Positions 1-8,696 are shown, counted from the stretch's first letter. The stretch is DNA of 59,884 bases from Chloroflexota bacterium (GCA_014584575.1 JACTMP010000047.1:1-59884); one strand, 5' to 3'. Made by a program: numbers and translations. Notes: generated by a model from the letters alone, not told the origin.

Positions 1-66
1 TCGCTGAGGGTGACATGTTGTTTTTTCATAGCACCGGTGAGCTTATCTACTTTCTATAAAGTGTTC

Positions 67-86
67 AAGAGATTTTTAAATCTCTT
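67..86 (-). terminator. Hairpin just after the truncated sensor gene
   Basis: A perfect 9-bp inverted repeat (AAGAGATTT / AAATCTCTT, 2-base loop) starts four bases beyond the stop codon of the minus-strand sensor gene. It is AT-rich and has no long T tract, so termination is an inference from position. Confidence 0.45.
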
Positions 87-89
87 TTG

Positions 90-1217
90 TTACGGAGTAG
101 TCACCACCCCTTCCACAATGGATTGAATAAGCGTGTTCAGCCATTCCCGCGCCTGTGACTGCTCTTCCAGCGAATGCAGCATCAACTCCTGGCTTTTGTG
201 TAGCGCCGAGGCCAATGTGCTGATTTCCGCCGGGGAGGAGATCAGGGGAATGGGCGCCAGCAAATCCCCCTGGCTGATCTGTTCGGCCGCCGCCGTCAGT
301 TTTTGCAAGGGGGCTATCAATTGGCGCACGTACCAGCTTCCCAGCAGTCCGGCCAGCAGCACCACCACGGCCGTGCTGGCCGCCAGCGCCGCCAACGCCT
401 GCCGCTCGGTTGTAACCAGATCGTTGATCGGCAGCGCCACCTCGCTAAAAAAGACAACCTGCTCGCCGCCAGTCGGCAGCGCGCCGCCGCCCGGCAGCGG
501 GATGTAAGCGACAAAATAGGCGTCGCCGTTTTGTGTCATTTGCGGTTGATGGGCTGCCAGGGCATCGGCCTGGCTCAGGGCGGACTGACCCGGCGCGGTA
601 AAAGCAACAACGTCCACCGCCGCCAGACTGCTGCTGAGGCGACGGCCGTCTGCGGCCACGATGGTGTGCGCCACCCCGGTGCTTTCTGCAAGCTGGTTGA
701 GCGCGATTGCATCCAACCAGCGCCCGACGACGGTGACACCCAATGGTTGTTGGCTGGTGGTATCTGTCACCGGCCGGCTGGCCAGGATGGCCGGTTGGCC
801 GTTGAGCAGGGCAAAATCGCCGGGTAGGGTGGTGCTACATACGGCCGTCAATGCCCCATCACCCGCCAGCAAACGGCCGTCCTGGCAAAAAAGCAACACG
901 TCCAGGTCGCTTTGTCGTTGAAAATCTTGCAAATAAGGGGCCAGTTCGTCCAGGGCCTGGGTGCGTACCAACTGCTGCAACGTCGGCCGTTCGCTAAAAA
1001 GCTGCGCCAGGTCGGCCAGCCGCATCTGCTCCGCTTGCAGCAGTGAGTGGGTGGCCTGCTGTGCGTTGGCCACATTTTGCCACGCCTGCTGCTGCAACTG
1101 GCGGCGCGCCAGCCAGTAAGCGGGCAGGCTGGTGCTCAGTGTGGTCAGCACAATCAACAACAAAAAAGCGGCCAGCAGCCGCGTGGAAAATCTGCGCATA
1201 GCCAATTGGGTGCCCAT
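90..1217 (-). pseudogene. Truncated membrane sensor (extracytoplasmic sensor + HAMP)
   Basis: The product is 375 aa: an N-terminal membrane helix (about residues 13-33), a roughly 240-residue extracytoplasmic sensor segment, a second helix (about 272-294), a HAMP domain (about 295-347), then a linker ending NTLIQSIVEGVVTTP. In related sensor histidine kinases the SIVEGVVT motif is the first strand of a PAS domain followed by the kinase core. Here the reading frame stops right after it, so PAS, HisKA and ATPase domains are missing. A hairpin follows the stop, so the end may be stably fixed. It could have lost its catalytic half by deletion, or it may be a kinase-less membrane sensor. The start is either the first ATG (1217) or the ATG at 1199. 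Family assignment is from the HAMP and topology pattern. Confidence 0.6.
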
Positions 1218-1608
1218 CGTGTCACCGCCGCCGATTGGAAATCGGCGTCTACTATGAAAAACCCGCTAATGAAAGTTAAAAAAAATGATTCGGTAATAAA
1301 CCTAACCATTCCACGAGTCATTCCGACGAGTCTTCGAGGAGGAATCCCTCCCACTGGTGCAAGAACGGGATTCCTCGCTCCGAAGACTTCGCTCGGAATG
1401 ACAGGTGCTTATTACCGAATTAAAAAGTTAAGGTTCAGCAGCACGTTTCTTGTATCAGCCTATGAATTCATTCATGGGCGATAGCTCCCTTAAGACTACA
1501 ACGGATGGTGAAAAAAGCGGATAAATTTCCAGAGAGGAATCCGTTCATTTCTATATCCGCTGTCGTCATGGCGAAAAACGAATGACACTGATGGAATTCC
1601 ATTTTTGA
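1218..1608. other. Gene-poor intergenic region
   Basis: This 390-base gap lies between the start of the truncated sensor and the end of hyuB. It holds the palindromic repeat at 1288-1421. The remaining bases, about 1422-1608, are AT-richer and show no convincing gene. Confidence 0.6.
1288..1421. repeat. Nested palindromic intergenic repeat (MITE-like)
   Basis: An outer inverted repeat (ATTCGGTAATAA near 1288-1299; TTATTACCGAAT near 1408-1419) encloses a longer imperfect one: GTCATTCCGACGAGTCTTCG from 1317 and CGAAGACTTCGCTCGGAATG up to about 1400. A partial relative of the inner arm is at 46606-46632, followed by a GGTAATAA tail at about 46690. No coding potential is seen. A non-autonomous mobile repeat is an inference from the nested symmetry and second copy. 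Confidence 0.6.
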
Positions 1609-3282
1609 TCATTTCACACCCCATCCGCCGCCGCCAGGCGTCTCAATGCGCAGCACGTCATCGGCGTCCAACTGCCGGGTGAACTTGCCGGGCAAGGGGA
1701 TTTCCTGCCCTTCGTGGATAAGGGTGTTCCGGCCAGTCTGCCCTGGTTTGCCGCCTTGCAGGCCATAGGGAGCCAACGTCCGCCGCTCGCTGGTGACGGT
1801 GACGGTCACAGGCACGAGGAAACGAAAACTGCGAATCAATCCATCGCCGCCCCGGTAACGGCCGTGTCCGCCCGACCCCTCTCTTAGTGCATATTCCTCC
1901 ACCCGCAGCGGAAACTGATACTCCAACGCCTCCACCGGTGTATTCAGCGTATTGCTCATATGCACATGCAGCCCACTGCCGCCATCCGCTCCCGGTCCCG
2001 CCCCTGCCCCGCCGCCAATTGTTTCGTAGTAGGCGAAGTGGGTGTGGGGAGATTGGGAGATTGGGAGATCAGGAGATTGGTTTGCCACCTGCGACTTGCC
2101 ACCTGCCACCTGCCCCTTCCCCCCAAACGTCACATTGTTCATGGTGCCCTGGCTGGCGGCGGGCACGAGGCCGGGTAGGGCCAGCGCCAGTGCGCCTAAC
2201 ACCACGTCCGTAATGCGCTGCGAGGTTTCCACGTTGCCGGCGGCCACCGCGTGCGGCGGGTGGGGATCGAGCAGGGAACCGGGGGGGATGATGACCTGCA
2301 CGGGGGCAAACGCGCCCTGGTTCATGGGCAGATCGGTTTGCAGCAGGGCCAGCGCCGCGCAACGCACACAGTAGGCCACCGACGAGACGGCAATGGCGGG
2401 CACGGCGTTCAGGTTGCCGCGCACGGCCGTTGCCGTCCCCGCAAAATCCACCACCATCTGGCTGCCTTGCACGGTGATCGTGGCTGTGATGGGAATAGGC
2501 GCGCTGCCCGGTTGGCCGTCGTCATCCAGGTAATCGGTGTAGGTGTAACGGCCGTCAGGAATCTGTTCAATGGCCGCCTCGGTCAATATCTGCGCGTAGT
2601 CAACGAGGGCGGCGGCGTGGGTCTGCGCTTCCGCCAGCCCGTAGCGAGCCACAATTTCTTGCAGCCGCTTCTCGCCGGTGGCGTGGGCGGCCAACTGCGC
2701 CGCCAGGTCGCCGTCTCGCTCGGCGGGAGTACGGACGTTGCGCAGGATAAGCTGCCACACGGCCGTGTTCCGCCGCCCCCCCTCCACCAACTTGATCGGC
2801 GGAATGATGATCCCTTCCTGGTAAATCTCGGTGGAGAGGGGCATGGAGCCGGGGGACATGCCGCCGACGTCGGCGTGGTGGGCGCGGCTGGCGACGAAAA
2901 AATCGGGTGATCGGTAATCGGTAATCGGTAATCGGTGATCGATTGATTGATTACCGACAAAAACGGGCGAGACGAGCGTAATATCCGGCAAATGATTCCC
3001 CCCCTGATAAGGGTCGTTGACGATGACCACGTCGCCGGGGGTGAAGGGGGCGCAGTGGGTAATGGCCGCCTGGACGGAGGCGGGCATGGCCCCCAGGTGG
3101 ACGGGGATATGGGCGGCCTGAGCCAGCAGACGGCCGTCGCCCAAAAACAGCGCACAGCTAAAATCGAGCCGCTCTTTGATGTTGGGGCTGTAAGCGGCGC
3201 GCTCCAGCGTCACCCCCATTTCCTCGGCGACGGAAGCGAACAGGTTGGCGAATATGGAGAGGGTTACGGCCATTGTACTCAT
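1609..3282 (-). CDS. hyuB: Hydantoinase B / N-methylhydantoinase-type subunit
   Basis: The 557-aa product matches the HyuB/5-oxoprolinase B family (ATP-dependent amidohydrolysis of hydantoin-like rings together with HyuA). Recognisable segments include the N-terminal SVAEEMGVTLERAAYSPNIK, GDVVIVNDPYQGGNHLPDIT, ASRAHHADVGGMSPGSMP, FAYYETIGGGAGAGPGADG and the C-terminal IETPGGGGWG. No hyuA partner lies in the window; the upstream gene is a DUF262 protein whose stop is only 3 bases away. Two stretches are foreign to the family and are translated from iterated words: about 2905-2955 (GGTAATC words, product around HRLPITDYRSPD) and about 2040-2115 (AGATTGGG and TGCCACC words). Both keep the frame and disturb loops near conserved blocks. 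Whether the enzyme is active is unknown. Confidence 0.85.
   Translation of the reverse strand: MSTMAVTLSIFANLFASVAEEMGVTLERAAYSPNIKERLDFSCALFLGDGRLLAQAAHIPVHLGAMPASVQAAITHCAPFTPGDVVIVNDPYQGGNHLPDITLVSPVFVGNQSIDHRLPITDYRSPDFFVASRAHHADVGGMSPGSMPLSTEIYQEGIIIPPIKLVEGGRRNTAVWQLILRNVRTPAERDGDLAAQLAAHATGEKRLQEIVARYGLAEAQTHAAALVDYAQILTEAAIEQIPDGRYTYTDYLDDDGQPGSAPIPITATITVQGSQMVVDFAGTATAVRGNLNAVPAIAVSSVAYCVRCAALALLQTDLPMNQGAFAPVQVIIPPGSLLDPHPPHAVAAGNVETSQRITDVVLGALALALPGLVPAASQGTMNNVTFGGKGQVAGGKSQVANQSPDLPISQSPHTHFAYYETIGGGAGAGPGADGGSGLHVHMSNTLNTPVEALEYQFPLRVEEYALREGSGGHGRYRGGDGLIRSFRFLVPVTVTVTSERRTLAPYGLQGGKPGQTGRNTLIHEGQEIPLPGKFTRQLDADDVLRIETPGGGGWGVK
2040..2115. repeat. Iterated-word repeat inside hyuB
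   Basis: Several near-copies of GGAGATTGG and then of TGCCACCTG run in tandem within the hyuB reading frame, adding about 25 residues just before the conserved FAYYETIGGG block. The same words form intergenic hairpins elsewhere (22155-22202, 6965-7003, 48032-48088). Confidence 0.75.
2905..2955. repeat. Iterated GGTAATC repeat inside hyuB
   Basis: Four tandem GGTAATC-like words followed by GATTGATTGATTACCG, a partial inverted copy, lie in frame inside hyuB and encode a linker around HRLPITDYRSPD. The same word family is intergenic at 26812-26880 and 35806-35850. Confidence 0.75.
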
Positions 3283-3285
3283 AAA

Positions 3286-5082
3286 TTAACTGCCGTAAAT
3301 CTCTTGGGCGTTTAGTTGTCGTCCATCTGCCAGAAGTTTAACGGCCGTTACCACTAACTCGGCACGTCGTTTTAGGAACAGGGCAAAGTCATTCCTGATC
3401 TTGTTGCTTTTCTCGTTTGCGCCCAAACTGTCATAACCACCATTGGCTAACTCGTCAATGGGAATCAGATGAGATTGCAGCCGCTCTTTTACAATAGCCT
3501 CAGATGTCCATTGATAGCGGTCTGTTAAGTAATGCAGTGGGTCTTTGCGTCCAATAGCGATGTTTGTTTTGTCACTAATGAGGGCACAGTTTAGAGCTAA
3601 GAAACTGTTGACATCAGCTTCTTTCAGCAGGGCGTCAGGAAAGATATGATGGTATTGCCGTTGGCCGATATTATTCAAATCTAGCCGTTCTCCAGTGGAA
3701 AAGTCTAAAGCTCCCAGGCGACAGGCGATGGCTAAAATGCCACGCCCACGAATGGTAGTCCGTTTCGGCCATTCCACTGTGACTAATTCTTCGGCTTCAG
3801 CAAGTGCGTGGTCGGCAAAGATAGGAACATCGGTCAGGCCGTATGGAGAGCCGTCGGGTCTGGTTTCACCGCTAATGATGGCCCGCAACCGATTATAGTC
3901 GGCAAAAGCGTGGGTGGCGGCCGAGTTTTCATAGCGGTCTGTGAAAAAGGCATGCCACAGGTATCTTTTTAGCAGGAGTTCGTCTTGACCTCTTTTGTCA
4001 CCTGATTCGGGAATGTCGGCATACAGGGTGGCAATAACGGCCAATACAGCGTTGGTAGGCAATCTTTGTTCATCATAGATGCCCTCGCTCCTGAGAAACT
4101 TAGCCATGCGGTCCAGGCTGTGGGCCATTGTTGACCATTGTTCTACCATCTTGCGTTTGTTCATATCCCAGGCTCCACGTTGGTTGGGCAGGTAGCCTTG
4201 TAACAGGGAGGAGGTGGTAAGGATTTGGGCAGAAAGGGCGGCATAGCGGGCGACGTCAGGGTAGCGTTGATTCAGTTCGCCTTCTAAATCATGCAGTGAT
4301 TTGCCCATGACGTTTTCTACTTCGGCCACGATGATGTCATAGGTTGAGAGAGGTTTACTATTGGTGTTCATGTTGATGAACACCGTCAAAGCTGTTGATT
4401 TATCAGTTCGTGATGGCAGGGCCAGGAAGGGCAAATTATAGTTGGCAATGATGGAACGTAAATCTCTGATTTTGTCACTGACCCTTCTCTGAAAATCGTA
4501 GAAGTGCTGTAATTCTTCTCTGCCGCCCTCCATTGGTTCCAGGGGTGCCATCGCCTGCTTGATCCAACTGTCAATCTCTTGTTGAATATCTTCGGGGCGG
4601 AGCAGGTGAGCGGGAATCAGACCGCGCTGCAAAACCTGGGGAGGGTCATCACACCATAGGGGGTATTTTTCACCGTTTTTCTTGAAATAACGGCTGCGCC
4701 AATAAATAGTTAAATCGTCCCGTTCTTCGTCAAATTCGTAATTGTCAAACTCGTGAATGTAGACGAAGTATGTCTCGAAGTCGTAATTATTGTGGAATAC
4801 ACGCCAGAGGGCAGTCAACCGTTGTTGTCCATCCAGCAGGTGTTCGTAGACACGGCCGTCTAGTTCAGGCGCAGTTGCCAGATGCCGGGAAACAAATTTC
4901 TCTTCGTCGCCAACTTCCAAAATCAGGGTGATGCCAAGGGGCAGGTCGTGGATAATGGTTTCTATGAGGCTGCCGATGCGTTGGCGATCCCAGGCTTCGT
5001 AGCGTTGAAAGCGGGGTAGTTTAATTTCTCCTCGCTGGATTTTGCCATACCATTCGCTCAATTTACGATTGCGGGCTTCCAT
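3286..5082 (-). CDS. DUF262 + DUF1524 (GmrSD-like) protein
   Basis: A 598-aa protein with an N-terminal DUF262 domain: KLPRFQRYEAWDRQRIGSLI (about residues 20-40) and the diagnostic LLDGQQRLTAL (about 82-92), a ParB/DndB-like nucleotide-hydrolysing fold. A C-terminal DUF1524-type HNH motif, QYHHIFPDALL, is near residue 465. This architecture is shared with GmrSD type IV restriction enzymes and related anti-phage or modified-DNA nucleases, so a defence role is a reasonable inference, not shown. No methyltransferase or other restriction subunit is adjacent. The start has a good AGGAG 12 bases upstream. Base composition is lower in GC than neighbouring genes, compatible with transfer. Confidence 0.85.
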   Translation of the reverse strand: MEARNRKLSEWYGKIQRGEIKLPRFQRYEAWDRQRIGSLIETIIHDLPLGITLILEVGDEEKFVSRHLATAPELDGRVYEHLLDGQQRLTALWRVFHNNYDFETYFVYIHEFDNYEFDEERDDLTIYWRSRYFKKNGEKYPLWCDDPPQVLQRGLIPAHLLRPEDIQQEIDSWIKQAMAPLEPMEGGREELQHFYDFQRRVSDKIRDLRSIIANYNLPFLALPSRTDKSTALTVFINMNTNSKPLSTYDIIVAEVENVMGKSLHDLEGELNQRYPDVARYAALSAQILTTSSLLQGYLPNQRGAWDMNKRKMVEQWSTMAHSLDRMAKFLRSEGIYDEQRLPTNAVLAVIATLYADIPESGDKRGQDELLLKRYLWHAFFTDRYENSAATHAFADYNRLRAIISGETRPDGSPYGLTDVPIFADHALAEAEELVTVEWPKRTTIRGRGILAIACRLGALDFSTGERLDLNNIGQRQYHHIFPDALLKEADVNSFLALNCALISDKTNIAIGRKDPLHYLTDRYQWTSEAIVKERLQSHLIPIDELANGGYDSLGANEKSNKIRNDFALFLKRRAELVVTAVKLLADGRQLNAQEIYGS

Positions 5083-5109
5083 GTTGTTTCGCTCCTATAA
5101 GCAAATGTT

Positions 5110-5514
5110 TCAGTGGTCACGGCCGTTTTCTACAGGAATTTCTGTAACATGGGCCGGACCGTTCAAAGTCACCACCAGATCATTCAAAATATCCCGGCCA
5201 ATGATTCCTTCGCTTGCGTTTTCTTGGGCAATGACGCTCAAGTAGAAGGTTTGTCCTGCCAGGTTAATAGACGCTGCATATAGGTCAACATGATGTCTTT
5301 GCCCAGAAAAGTCAACGGCCAGGCGCGTGGCTTCAAATAGGGCCCCTACTTCTTCTAAAACCGAAATGGGTATCATTGTCGCATCTGCGCCGGAATCAAT
5401 TTGGGCGCTGATGGTGATGGGCTTCGCGTCCGCATTGTAGTTGTTTATTTCCACTTCCATAAATGGAGCAGCAGGGAAGTAAGCACGGTTGTAGTCGAAG
5501 GTCTGAAGATTCAT
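5110..5514 (-). CDS. Retropepsin-like (clan AA) aspartic protease
   Basis: About 134 aa from the ATG at 5514; an in-frame TTG lies 6 bases upstream. The sequence AQIDSGADATMIPISVLEEV carries the D-S/T-G catalytic triad of retroviral-type proteases, followed by strands and a late IIGRDILNDLVV that matches the family's second hydrophobic-glycine region. Such single-domain enzymes act as homodimers. No signal peptide is seen, so it is probably cytoplasmic. The stop codon of the upstream DUF5678 gene is 2 bases before the ATG, so the pair is probably co-translated. The substrate is unknown. Confidence 0.75.
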   Translation of the reverse strand: MNLQTFDYNRAYFPAAPFMEVEINNYNADAKPITISAQIDSGADATMIPISVLEEVGALFEATRLAVDFSGQRHHVDLYAASINLAGQTFYLSVIAQENASEGIIGRDILNDLVVTLNGPAHVTEIPVENGRDH

Positions 5515-5516
5515 GG

Positions 5517-5909
5517 TCAACGAACGAGACGGGGTGAGCCAAGGCGGAGAGGCCCCTCTGATTGTTCCCTAACCTGGCGAATGAGGACAATTTGACCCGC
5601 ATATTGCTTCTGGATACGACGTACCAATTGGGTATGATCGGGATCATGGTCTACCAGTTTGCCCTGGTGAAAAGCCACATACTCTCCGGGGTACACCTGG
5701 AGCAACTGCATGTACTGGGCTTTGAAAACGGCCGTTTGCTCTAGCATTTCGGCCTGGCGTTTATCCCGGTGCAGCCCGGGGGTGATTGTCTTGGCGCGGA
5801 CAACGGCCGTGTCCTCTGTGACCACCAATTCTAATTCACTGGCGTGGGGAAAATAGGTTAAAGGGATGATCACTTCTTCCGGTGTTACCTGAATTGTTTT
5901 GGTAGCCAT
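5517..5909 (-). CDS. DUF5678-type small protein
   Basis: A 130-aa protein. The N-terminal half (EEVIIPLTYFPHASELELVV) resembles an antitoxin-like or regulatory strand segment. The C-terminal half contains YPGEYVAFHQGKLVDHDPDH and a following QIVLIRQV, the pattern of DUF5678. The ATG follows GAGGAAGAG. It is the first gene of a two-gene unit with the retropepsin-like protease, a pairing often seen in Chloroflexota and Cyanobacteria. It may be a partner or substrate of the protease; function unknown. Confidence 0.6.
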   Translation of the reverse strand: MATKTIQVTPEEVIIPLTYFPHASELELVVTEDTAVVRAKTITPGLHRDKRQAEMLEQTAVFKAQYMQLLQVYPGEYVAFHQGKLVDHDPDHTQLVRRIQKQYAGQIVLIRQVREQSEGPLRLGSPRLVR

Positions 5910-6190
5910 CAGATACTCTTCCTCATATTCTGATTTCCTGGCCCAATAGTCAATCAGCCGCTAGTTTCCAGCCAGGCATTGTCCCCTTCATTATACAGTA
6001 AATCGAAATTTGGTCTGCGGAGCTGGATAAATCTGGCATTTCGATTGATACAGCATGGCGTATGGGTGGAAGGGGTACGGAATTACTATACTCACGGCCG
6101 TACCATCTATAGATTGTCCCCACTGACTTTGTTAGAATCCAGTTTACTCCGGCAACCCGGCAATAACTTCTCTCTTTCAAGGTGGTTCCC

Positions 6191-6964
6191 ATGATCAAAC
6201 GTCTTTTCATTACTGCTTTTTTGCTCAGTGGTATCTGCCTGGCAGCCTGCCGGCAGCAGGAAAGCGCCACGCCCATACCGGCGCCAGGCCAGGTCACGGC
6301 CGTTTCGTCGGCGCTTAATGCCAACGCGACCCCACACGCCACTGCGCATCAAAACCCGGCATCCGTTACCGCGCCAGAACCGGCCACGCTCAATCCTGCC
6401 CAGGGGCAGGAGATTGGCTCGGTGTTCCAGGCGTTTCTCAGCCCACACCAGGAACCGGGCGAGGAGAAAGACACGCCTGCTCTCATCCCCCAACAATTCC
6501 GCTCCACCGAGCCATCCCTGCTGCGCAGCGAACGGCTTTCTCACGGTCATGGAATGCTGCGTTTTACCCATGATCTCAGCAAAGTATACGTGGATGTGCA
6601 GCTTGAAAACGTCAATCCCGAAGACGTGATTATGTTCCACATTCATTGTGGCAAGCCGGACCAACTTGGCCCCATCCTGATTGATTTTGCCCACGCCGGG
6701 GACATGCAAGAAAACCTGGCCGATGGCCTCTTTTCGGTGGTGCTGACCAACGAGGATATTGAAATGGTATTGGCATCCCAACATGGGCTGATTGGTGGGT
6801 ATACGCTCGGCTGCCCCATTGTGCCCGGTGTACCGGGGGAAGTGAAAACGATTGCCGGGATGGAAAATATCGCCCGGCAGGGGGAACTTTATTTCAACCT
6901 GCACACCAGGGCGCAGACCTATTTTGGCGATATTCGTGGGCAGGTGCGGCCGGTGGGGGAGTGA
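6191..6964 (+). CDS. CHRD-domain lipoprotein
   Basis: About 257 aa from the ATG at 6191, chosen because AAGGTGG sits 5 bases upstream; a GTG at 6182 is less likely. A signal peptide ends in a lipobox (ICLAAC), followed by a Thr/Pro/Ala-rich linker to about residue 85. The rest is a CHRD domain: VYVDVQLENVNPEDVIMFHI, the glycine/proline strand region GPILIDFAHAG, and the terminal YFNLHT...FGDIRGQV. CHRD proteins are extracellular, often surface-anchored, with poorly known ligands. It is monocistronic, and a TGGCAGG-word repeat begins right at its stop codon. Confidence 0.85.
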   Translation: MIKRLFITAFLLSGICLAACRQQESATPIPAPGQVTAVSSALNANATPHATAHQNPASVTAPEPATLNPAQGQEIGSVFQAFLSPHQEPGEEKDTPALIPQQFRSTEPSLLRSERLSHGHGMLRFTHDLSKVYVDVQLENVNPEDVIMFHIHCGKPDQLGPILIDFAHAGDMQENLADGLFSVVLTNEDIEMVLASQHGLIGGYTLGCPIVPGVPGEVKTIAGMENIARQGELYFNLHTRAQTYFGDIRGQVRPVGE

Positions 6965-7188
6965 GGGTGGCAGGTGGTAGGTGGCAGGTGGCAGGTGGCA
7001 GCAGCAATTCTTAGTTTGATTAGCGACGGCAGATAAATCTGCACCAACAGAAGGCAAAGCCGACCTTCGTTGGCTGGAAATAGTCGGCGAAGGCCGACTT
7101 TGCTTTCTGTTGCCGCGATTTTAATCGCCGGGTTTTGCCAAACTGAGAATTGCTGAGGTTGCAGGTAATCACTTGCCACTTGCCACTC
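6962..7188. repeat. Iterated TGGCAGG words plus 25-bp inverted repeat
   Basis: Starting at the CHRD stop codon, six variants of GTGGCAG run in tandem (6965-7003), with inverted words ACTTGCC at 7170-7185. Inside lies an independent imperfect inverted repeat (7045-7069 and 7088-7112; arms around CAGAAGGCAAAG and CTTTGCTTTCTG). It separates two convergent transcription units and may act as a bidirectional terminator. Confidence 0.65.
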
Positions 7189-7509
7189 TCAATAGGTAAA
7201 GGCGAGAATGGTGGCGGTACCGTAGACGAAGGCAACCAGGCCCAGCAACACGGCCGTGCCCACCAGCACCCGTTTGAATGGCGTGACGCGCTCCACATCC
7301 ATCAGCACCGCATACGCCCCGGTGAGGGCGTGAATAAGCACCGCCAACAAAAAGAGGATGTCTATCACTTTCCACACCGGGTTTGCCAGCCGCTCCATCA
7401 CCCGGCTAAAGTCCAGATGGCCGGGGGGGTAATGCACCACGATCATGTGCAAGGTTAAGAAGAGGACGAGGGCAACGGCCGTCAACCGCTGCATCACAAA
7501 CACGCGCAT
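7189..7509 (-). CDS. sdhD: Succinate dehydrogenase membrane anchor subunit
   Basis: A 106-aa protein with three predicted membrane helices (about 9-27, 42-62, 78-103). It is the last gene of the sdhA-B-C-D set, 2 bases after sdhC. The LFLTLHMIVVHY segment in helix 1 provides histidines for heme or quinone contacts. Size and position fit SdhD; sequence alone is weakly diagnostic, as usual for this subunit. GGAGGG precedes the ATG within the end of sdhC. Confidence 0.8.
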   Translation of the reverse strand: MRVFVMQRLTAVALVLFLTLHMIVVHYPPGHLDFSRVMERLANPVWKVIDILFLLAVLIHALTGAYAVLMDVERVTPFKRVLVGTAVLLGLVAFVYGTATILAFTY

Positions 7510-7511
7510 GG

Positions 7512-7862
7512 TTAATTTCCCTCCAGGGCAAAGAGCAAAAGGGGCACGCCGCCTACGATGGAGACCAGGATGAACAGCACAAACATGGCGTAAAACAGGC
7601 TCTTGCGGTACTCCGTCACCTTAAACCAGTGGACGATGAGCAGCCGGATGCCGTCGAAGCCGTGGTAAACAACGGCCGTTAACAATGCCACCTCTAACAA
7701 ACGAAACAGCGGCGCCTGCACCGTGGCCATGCGCGCATCAAACGCTTCCGCGCCGCCCGTTGCCGAACCGATCACCCAGATGTGCATGAACAGGTAAAAT
7801 ACCAGCGCCATGCCAGACACCCGCCGGAAGAGAAAACTGACGAAGCCGGTTGTTTTATACAT
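7512..7862 (-). CDS. sdhC: Succinate dehydrogenase cytochrome b subunit
   Basis: A 116-aa protein with three hydrophobic helices. FRRVSGMALVFYLFMHIWVI at residues 12-31 has the S-G...H pattern of SdhC. VVYHGFDGIRLLIVHW carries the conserved H-x3-G-x-R motif with the second candidate heme histidine. It anchors the SdhAB dimer and passes electrons to quinone. It lies 2 bases from both sdhB and sdhD, so it is tightly co-transcribed. Confidence 0.88.
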   Translation of the reverse strand: MYKTTGFVSFLFRRVSGMALVFYLFMHIWVIGSATGGAEAFDARMATVQAPLFRLLEVALLTAVVYHGFDGIRLLIVHWFKVTEYRKSLFYAMFVLFILVSIVGGVPLLLFALEGN

Positions 7863-7864
7863 AC

Positions 7865-8641
7865 CTATAAACCTTTCTGCCGTTCCTGCCGTTCGGCGGC
7901 GAAGGCCAGCCGCTTTTGCGCCAGTTTGCGCAGCGTTTCAATGGCAAATGTGGGGTCTAGCCCCTTGGGGCAGGCGTCAATGCAGTTAAAAATGGTGTGG
8001 CAGCGAAAAACGCCATCGTCGCCGCCCACAATTTCCAGCCGTTCGGCCGGAGCCGCGTCACGGGGGTCTAACACGCGCAGGAACGCCTTGAGCAGTGCAT
8101 GGGGGCCAATATATTGCTTGTTCATAGCCACGACCTGGCAGGCGGAGTAACACGCGCCACACATGATGCAGGTCTCGGCCATTTTCAGCGCCTCCACTTC
8201 TGCGGGCAGCACGCGGTATTCGCCGGCGGGCGCAGCGCCGTTTTCCGGTGGAATCAGCCAGGGTTTAACACGCAGATATTGTTCCCAGAACGACGTGCGG
8301 TCTACCACCAGGTCTTTGATGATGGGCAGATAGGGCAACGGCCGTATCGTCACCCGCCCCCGCCTATCCAGCAGCGCATTCACCCGCCGGTTGCACACCA
8401 GCATGTTACGGCCGTTGACGTTCATGGCGCAACTGCCGCAAATGGCATGGCGGCACGAGCGGCGAAACGTCAGGCTGCCATCAAGCGTCGCCTTGATCTG
8501 TTCCAGCGCATCTAGCAGCGTTGTGTCCGCCGTCGCCTCAATTTCATACGACGCCAGATACGGTTTTTTGTCCACGTCAGGATTAAACCGCTGCACCCGA
8601 ATCGTCACATTTTGCGTTTGTCCATTTTTAGCCACAGCCAA
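7865..8641 (-). CDS. sdhB: Succinate dehydrogenase iron-sulfur subunit
   Basis: A 258-aa protein. The 2Fe-2S ligands are C63, C68, C71 and C83 (CRHAICGSCAMNVNGRNMLVC read from residue 63). A ferredoxin-type cluster motif CIMCGACYSAC starts at 158 and a second cysteine set CIDACPKG follows later. Together these supply the three clusters that carry electrons from SdhA flavin to the membrane subunits. The first codon appears to be TTG (8641), with GAGGGG upstream; the GTG at 8635 is an alternative. A strong palindrome lies between it and sdhA. Confidence 0.93.
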   Translation of the reverse strand: MAVAKNGQTQNVTIRVQRFNPDVDKKPYLASYEIEATADTTLLDALEQIKATLDGSLTFRRSCRHAICGSCAMNVNGRNMLVCNRRVNALLDRRGRVTIRPLPYLPIIKDLVVDRTSFWEQYLRVKPWLIPPENGAAPAGEYRVLPAEVEALKMAETCIMCGACYSACQVVAMNKQYIGPHALLKAFLRVLDPRDAAPAERLEIVGGDDGVFRCHTIFNCIDACPKGLDPTFAIETLRKLAQKRLAFAAERQERQKGL

Positions 8642-8653
8642 CTTCCCCTCTGA

Positions 8654-8686
8654 AGACCTGACAGGTTTCGCAAACCTGTCAGGTCT
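8654..8686. repeat. Perfect palindrome between sdhA and sdhB
   Basis: Arms AGACCTGACAGGTTT and AAACCTGTCAGGTCT (15 bp, 3-base loop) fill the sdhA-sdhB gap. A variant of the same word (CCTGACAGGTC...GACCTG) ends the response-regulator gene at 41853-41886. Being inside an operon, it may be an RNA-processing or attenuation hairpin and not a full terminator. Confidence 0.7.
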
Positions 8687-8696
8687 GTATCATCCC

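Noticed and set aside
2040..2955. Intein or intron in hyuB
   Set aside because: The inserts are too short and made of simple iterated words; no splicing motif is present.
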